A stretch of 64,000 nt of DNA from Himantopus leucocephalus. Lineage: Eukaryota > Chordata > Aves > Charadriiformes > Recurvirostridae. A program made the translations under genes and the position numbers. The notes under the pieces were generated by a model. That model searched no databases. It was not told the DNA's origin and saw only the letters and a list, made by a program, of their open reading frames with translations. The DNA lies in assembly GCA_003993805.1 (NCBI GenBank), contig RSEF01000001.1, forward strand, positions 147,235,254 to 147,299,253. The letters are read 5' to 3'. The number at the start of each line of letters is the position of its first letter. The stretch's first letter is position 1. Below, in pieces: positions 62,455 through 64,000 of this stretch.

Positions 62455-64000
62455 CTGTAAAGATTAAGAAAATCATTAAAAAGGAAAGAGTTGCAATCAG
62501 AAAATTTTACACACATAAGTACCTAGAAAGTGTTAAAGTCCACCAACATCGTTTCATGTACAAAAGCAAAAGGGCAATGCTAAATAGGTGAAGTGTAGAT
62601 ACTCATAGTAAGAAAACCCACTCAAGAATACCATGTGTTTAAGAGGTGTCTCTTCCACAGACTGCAGTCTGTACGGCAGCCTTAACAGTACACTGCATAA
62701 ATTACTGGTCTGTCACTTAAAAGACTTAAAACCCCCAAACCCTTCAACGTTTGTGCAGAAGGGGTACTGCATCACATACAATGAGTGCAATGATTCATAT
62801 AGATTTCGCTGAAAAAGATCCATAGAAGAAAGTGGGGTGAGAGAATTTTATAGAGGACATGCCTTGAACTAGTTACTTCAGTGCCGTATTTCATTAGCAA
62901 AGTTACTTTTAACATGCAAAAGTGAAAAGGAAGCTTTAGGAATAAAGCGGGACACTATCTGTTATACCAGAATAACTGCTGCACTTCACCCAAAATTGCA
63001 ACCAGACAAATTTTAAATCGACTCACAGGGAACAGAGTTATTTACAGAACGAATGCAAATGCTGTAATTTTATTTTAGAAGTCAGGTGATGAGGTATTGG
63101 TATACAAACATTCAATATTTTACAGTTTACTCCTTGCAGAACAGCTGTGATGAGTAGGATACTGTTACAGCTATGACAAAAGCAAATTTGCTGTTGCTAC
63201 TTCAAATGGTATTCAAGAGACCAAATACCGAGGCCAAGCCTACACTGACAGTTCAGTTAGTAGGTGTCAATTTCCCATGGTAAAACTGTCAAAAAGCCTG
63301 GAAGTGCTAGTGAATAGTCTGGCTGCCAGCACAGGGACAGTGCACCAATAAAGCTTTTTTACTGCCTCACTTAAAAAAAAAAAATAAAAAAAATCCTTTG
63401 CACTGAAGTAGTTAGCTCATTAGCATTTTGTACCAGCCAAAGCTTTGCCCTCATTACAGTAATGTCATCTAATACTGTAAAAGAGTGTTTTAATTGCTTG
63501 GGGGTAAAGTTTCATTTTTAAAGAGCCCAAACTTAAGTTTCTGTATGAGGAGAACTACTGTTCCTATACCTGCCTGATACTAAAAGAGCTCAAAGCAATT
63601 CAGCCAAAACAGGCCTCTCTGAAAATAGTGTCTATTTAAAATGGAATCGGGTCAGATGTTGCCTAGTCCATCTCCTCTGAAGGAAGGAATGCAGTCTTGC
63701 TAGTTGTAATTAGCGTTACTGGCATATACATCACCCGCAGAGTATGGCTATGGAATTAATACCTGATACAAGCTGGCATGAGAGTCATATGACTCTGTGC
63801 TGCCTTAGAATCAAGGCCTACATTAGAAGCCAGAAATTTCAGGAATTTTTTGATCTCTAACTCTCCATCTTTGAATGTTTATTTCTTAGACACAATCTAC
63901 AGTAAGACAGAAGAAATGCTTTATAGTTTGAGAGCAGCTGAAGCCTCAACACAAAGAAATTTCAAAATATAAGGAGCAGTGGCTGCTTCCATTAAAAATT
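62455..64000 (-). other. RAB9A: RAB9A intron upstream of the coding exon (partial)
   Basis: Non-coding. Begins (in transcript terms) outside the window and ends at the acceptor at 62455-62456; the 28 bases 62427-62454 are 5' UTR. Holds an A-rich run near 63372-63392. No repeat family recognised. Confidence 0.55.

Noticed and set aside
62427..62516. Upstream in-frame ATG that would lengthen RAB9A by 30 residues
   Set aside because: An acceptor (ctttacag) ends at 62455, so most of this extension is intron; MAAKSSLLK aligns with the family start and gives the normal 201 aa.

Overview
The window is vertebrate nuclear DNA, and a bird is the best fit. Genes have small exons and long introns, interspersed repeats are sparse, and the only recognisable repeat family is CR1 LINEs. 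Two CR1 copies end in the typical avian CR1 3' end, seen here in reverse complement as 'catagaatca..gaatgg'. Exact species cannot be read from the sequence. There is no operon, CRISPR array, rRNA, tRNA or viral element that I could support.

Four protein-coding genes are present, in the order GPM6B (+), OFD1 (-), TRAPPC2 (+), RAB9A (-). I know this block as human Xp22.2. In birds it is expected to be autosomal, because it belongs to the X-added region of placental mammals. Region by region: 1-16.9 kb holds the 3' part of GPM6B, a PLP/DM20-family four-pass membrane protein. Six constant-part exons are present, plus an alternative last exon and a long 3' UTR; the first exon(s) lie left of the window. 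17.3-51.3 kb is the whole of OFD1, a centriole/ciliary-basal-body protein, rebuilt here as 22 coding exons giving about 1008 aa. 51.2-51.7 kb is a CpG-island bidirectional promoter shared by OFD1 and TRAPPC2, damaged by a 100-N assembly gap. 51.4-57.1 kb is TRAPPC2 (sedlin, 140 aa), a subunit of the TRAPP tethering complex. 57.1-61.2 kb is intergenic. 61.2-62.5 kb is the RAB9A coding exon (201 aa); its 5' UTR exon(s) lie right of the window.

The genes do not form a pathway in the operon sense, although TRAPPC2 (ER-Golgi tethering) and RAB9A (late endosome to Golgi recycling) both serve membrane traffic. GPM6B/OFD1 and TRAPPC2/RAB9A are tail-to-tail pairs, and OFD1/TRAPPC2 is a head-to-head pair.

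I did not find a new biological system. The observations most worth a second look are: an AT-AC (U12-type) intron in TRAPPC2 with a CR1 inserted about 20 bases from its branch site; an OFD1 start codon that seems to have moved into what is exon 2 in mammals; two false tandem duplications around single N bases that look like unmerged allelic contig ends; a G-quadruplex motif between the converging GPM6B and OFD1 3' ends; two mutually exclusive C-termini in GPM6B; and a CR1 copy with an inverted 5' piece.
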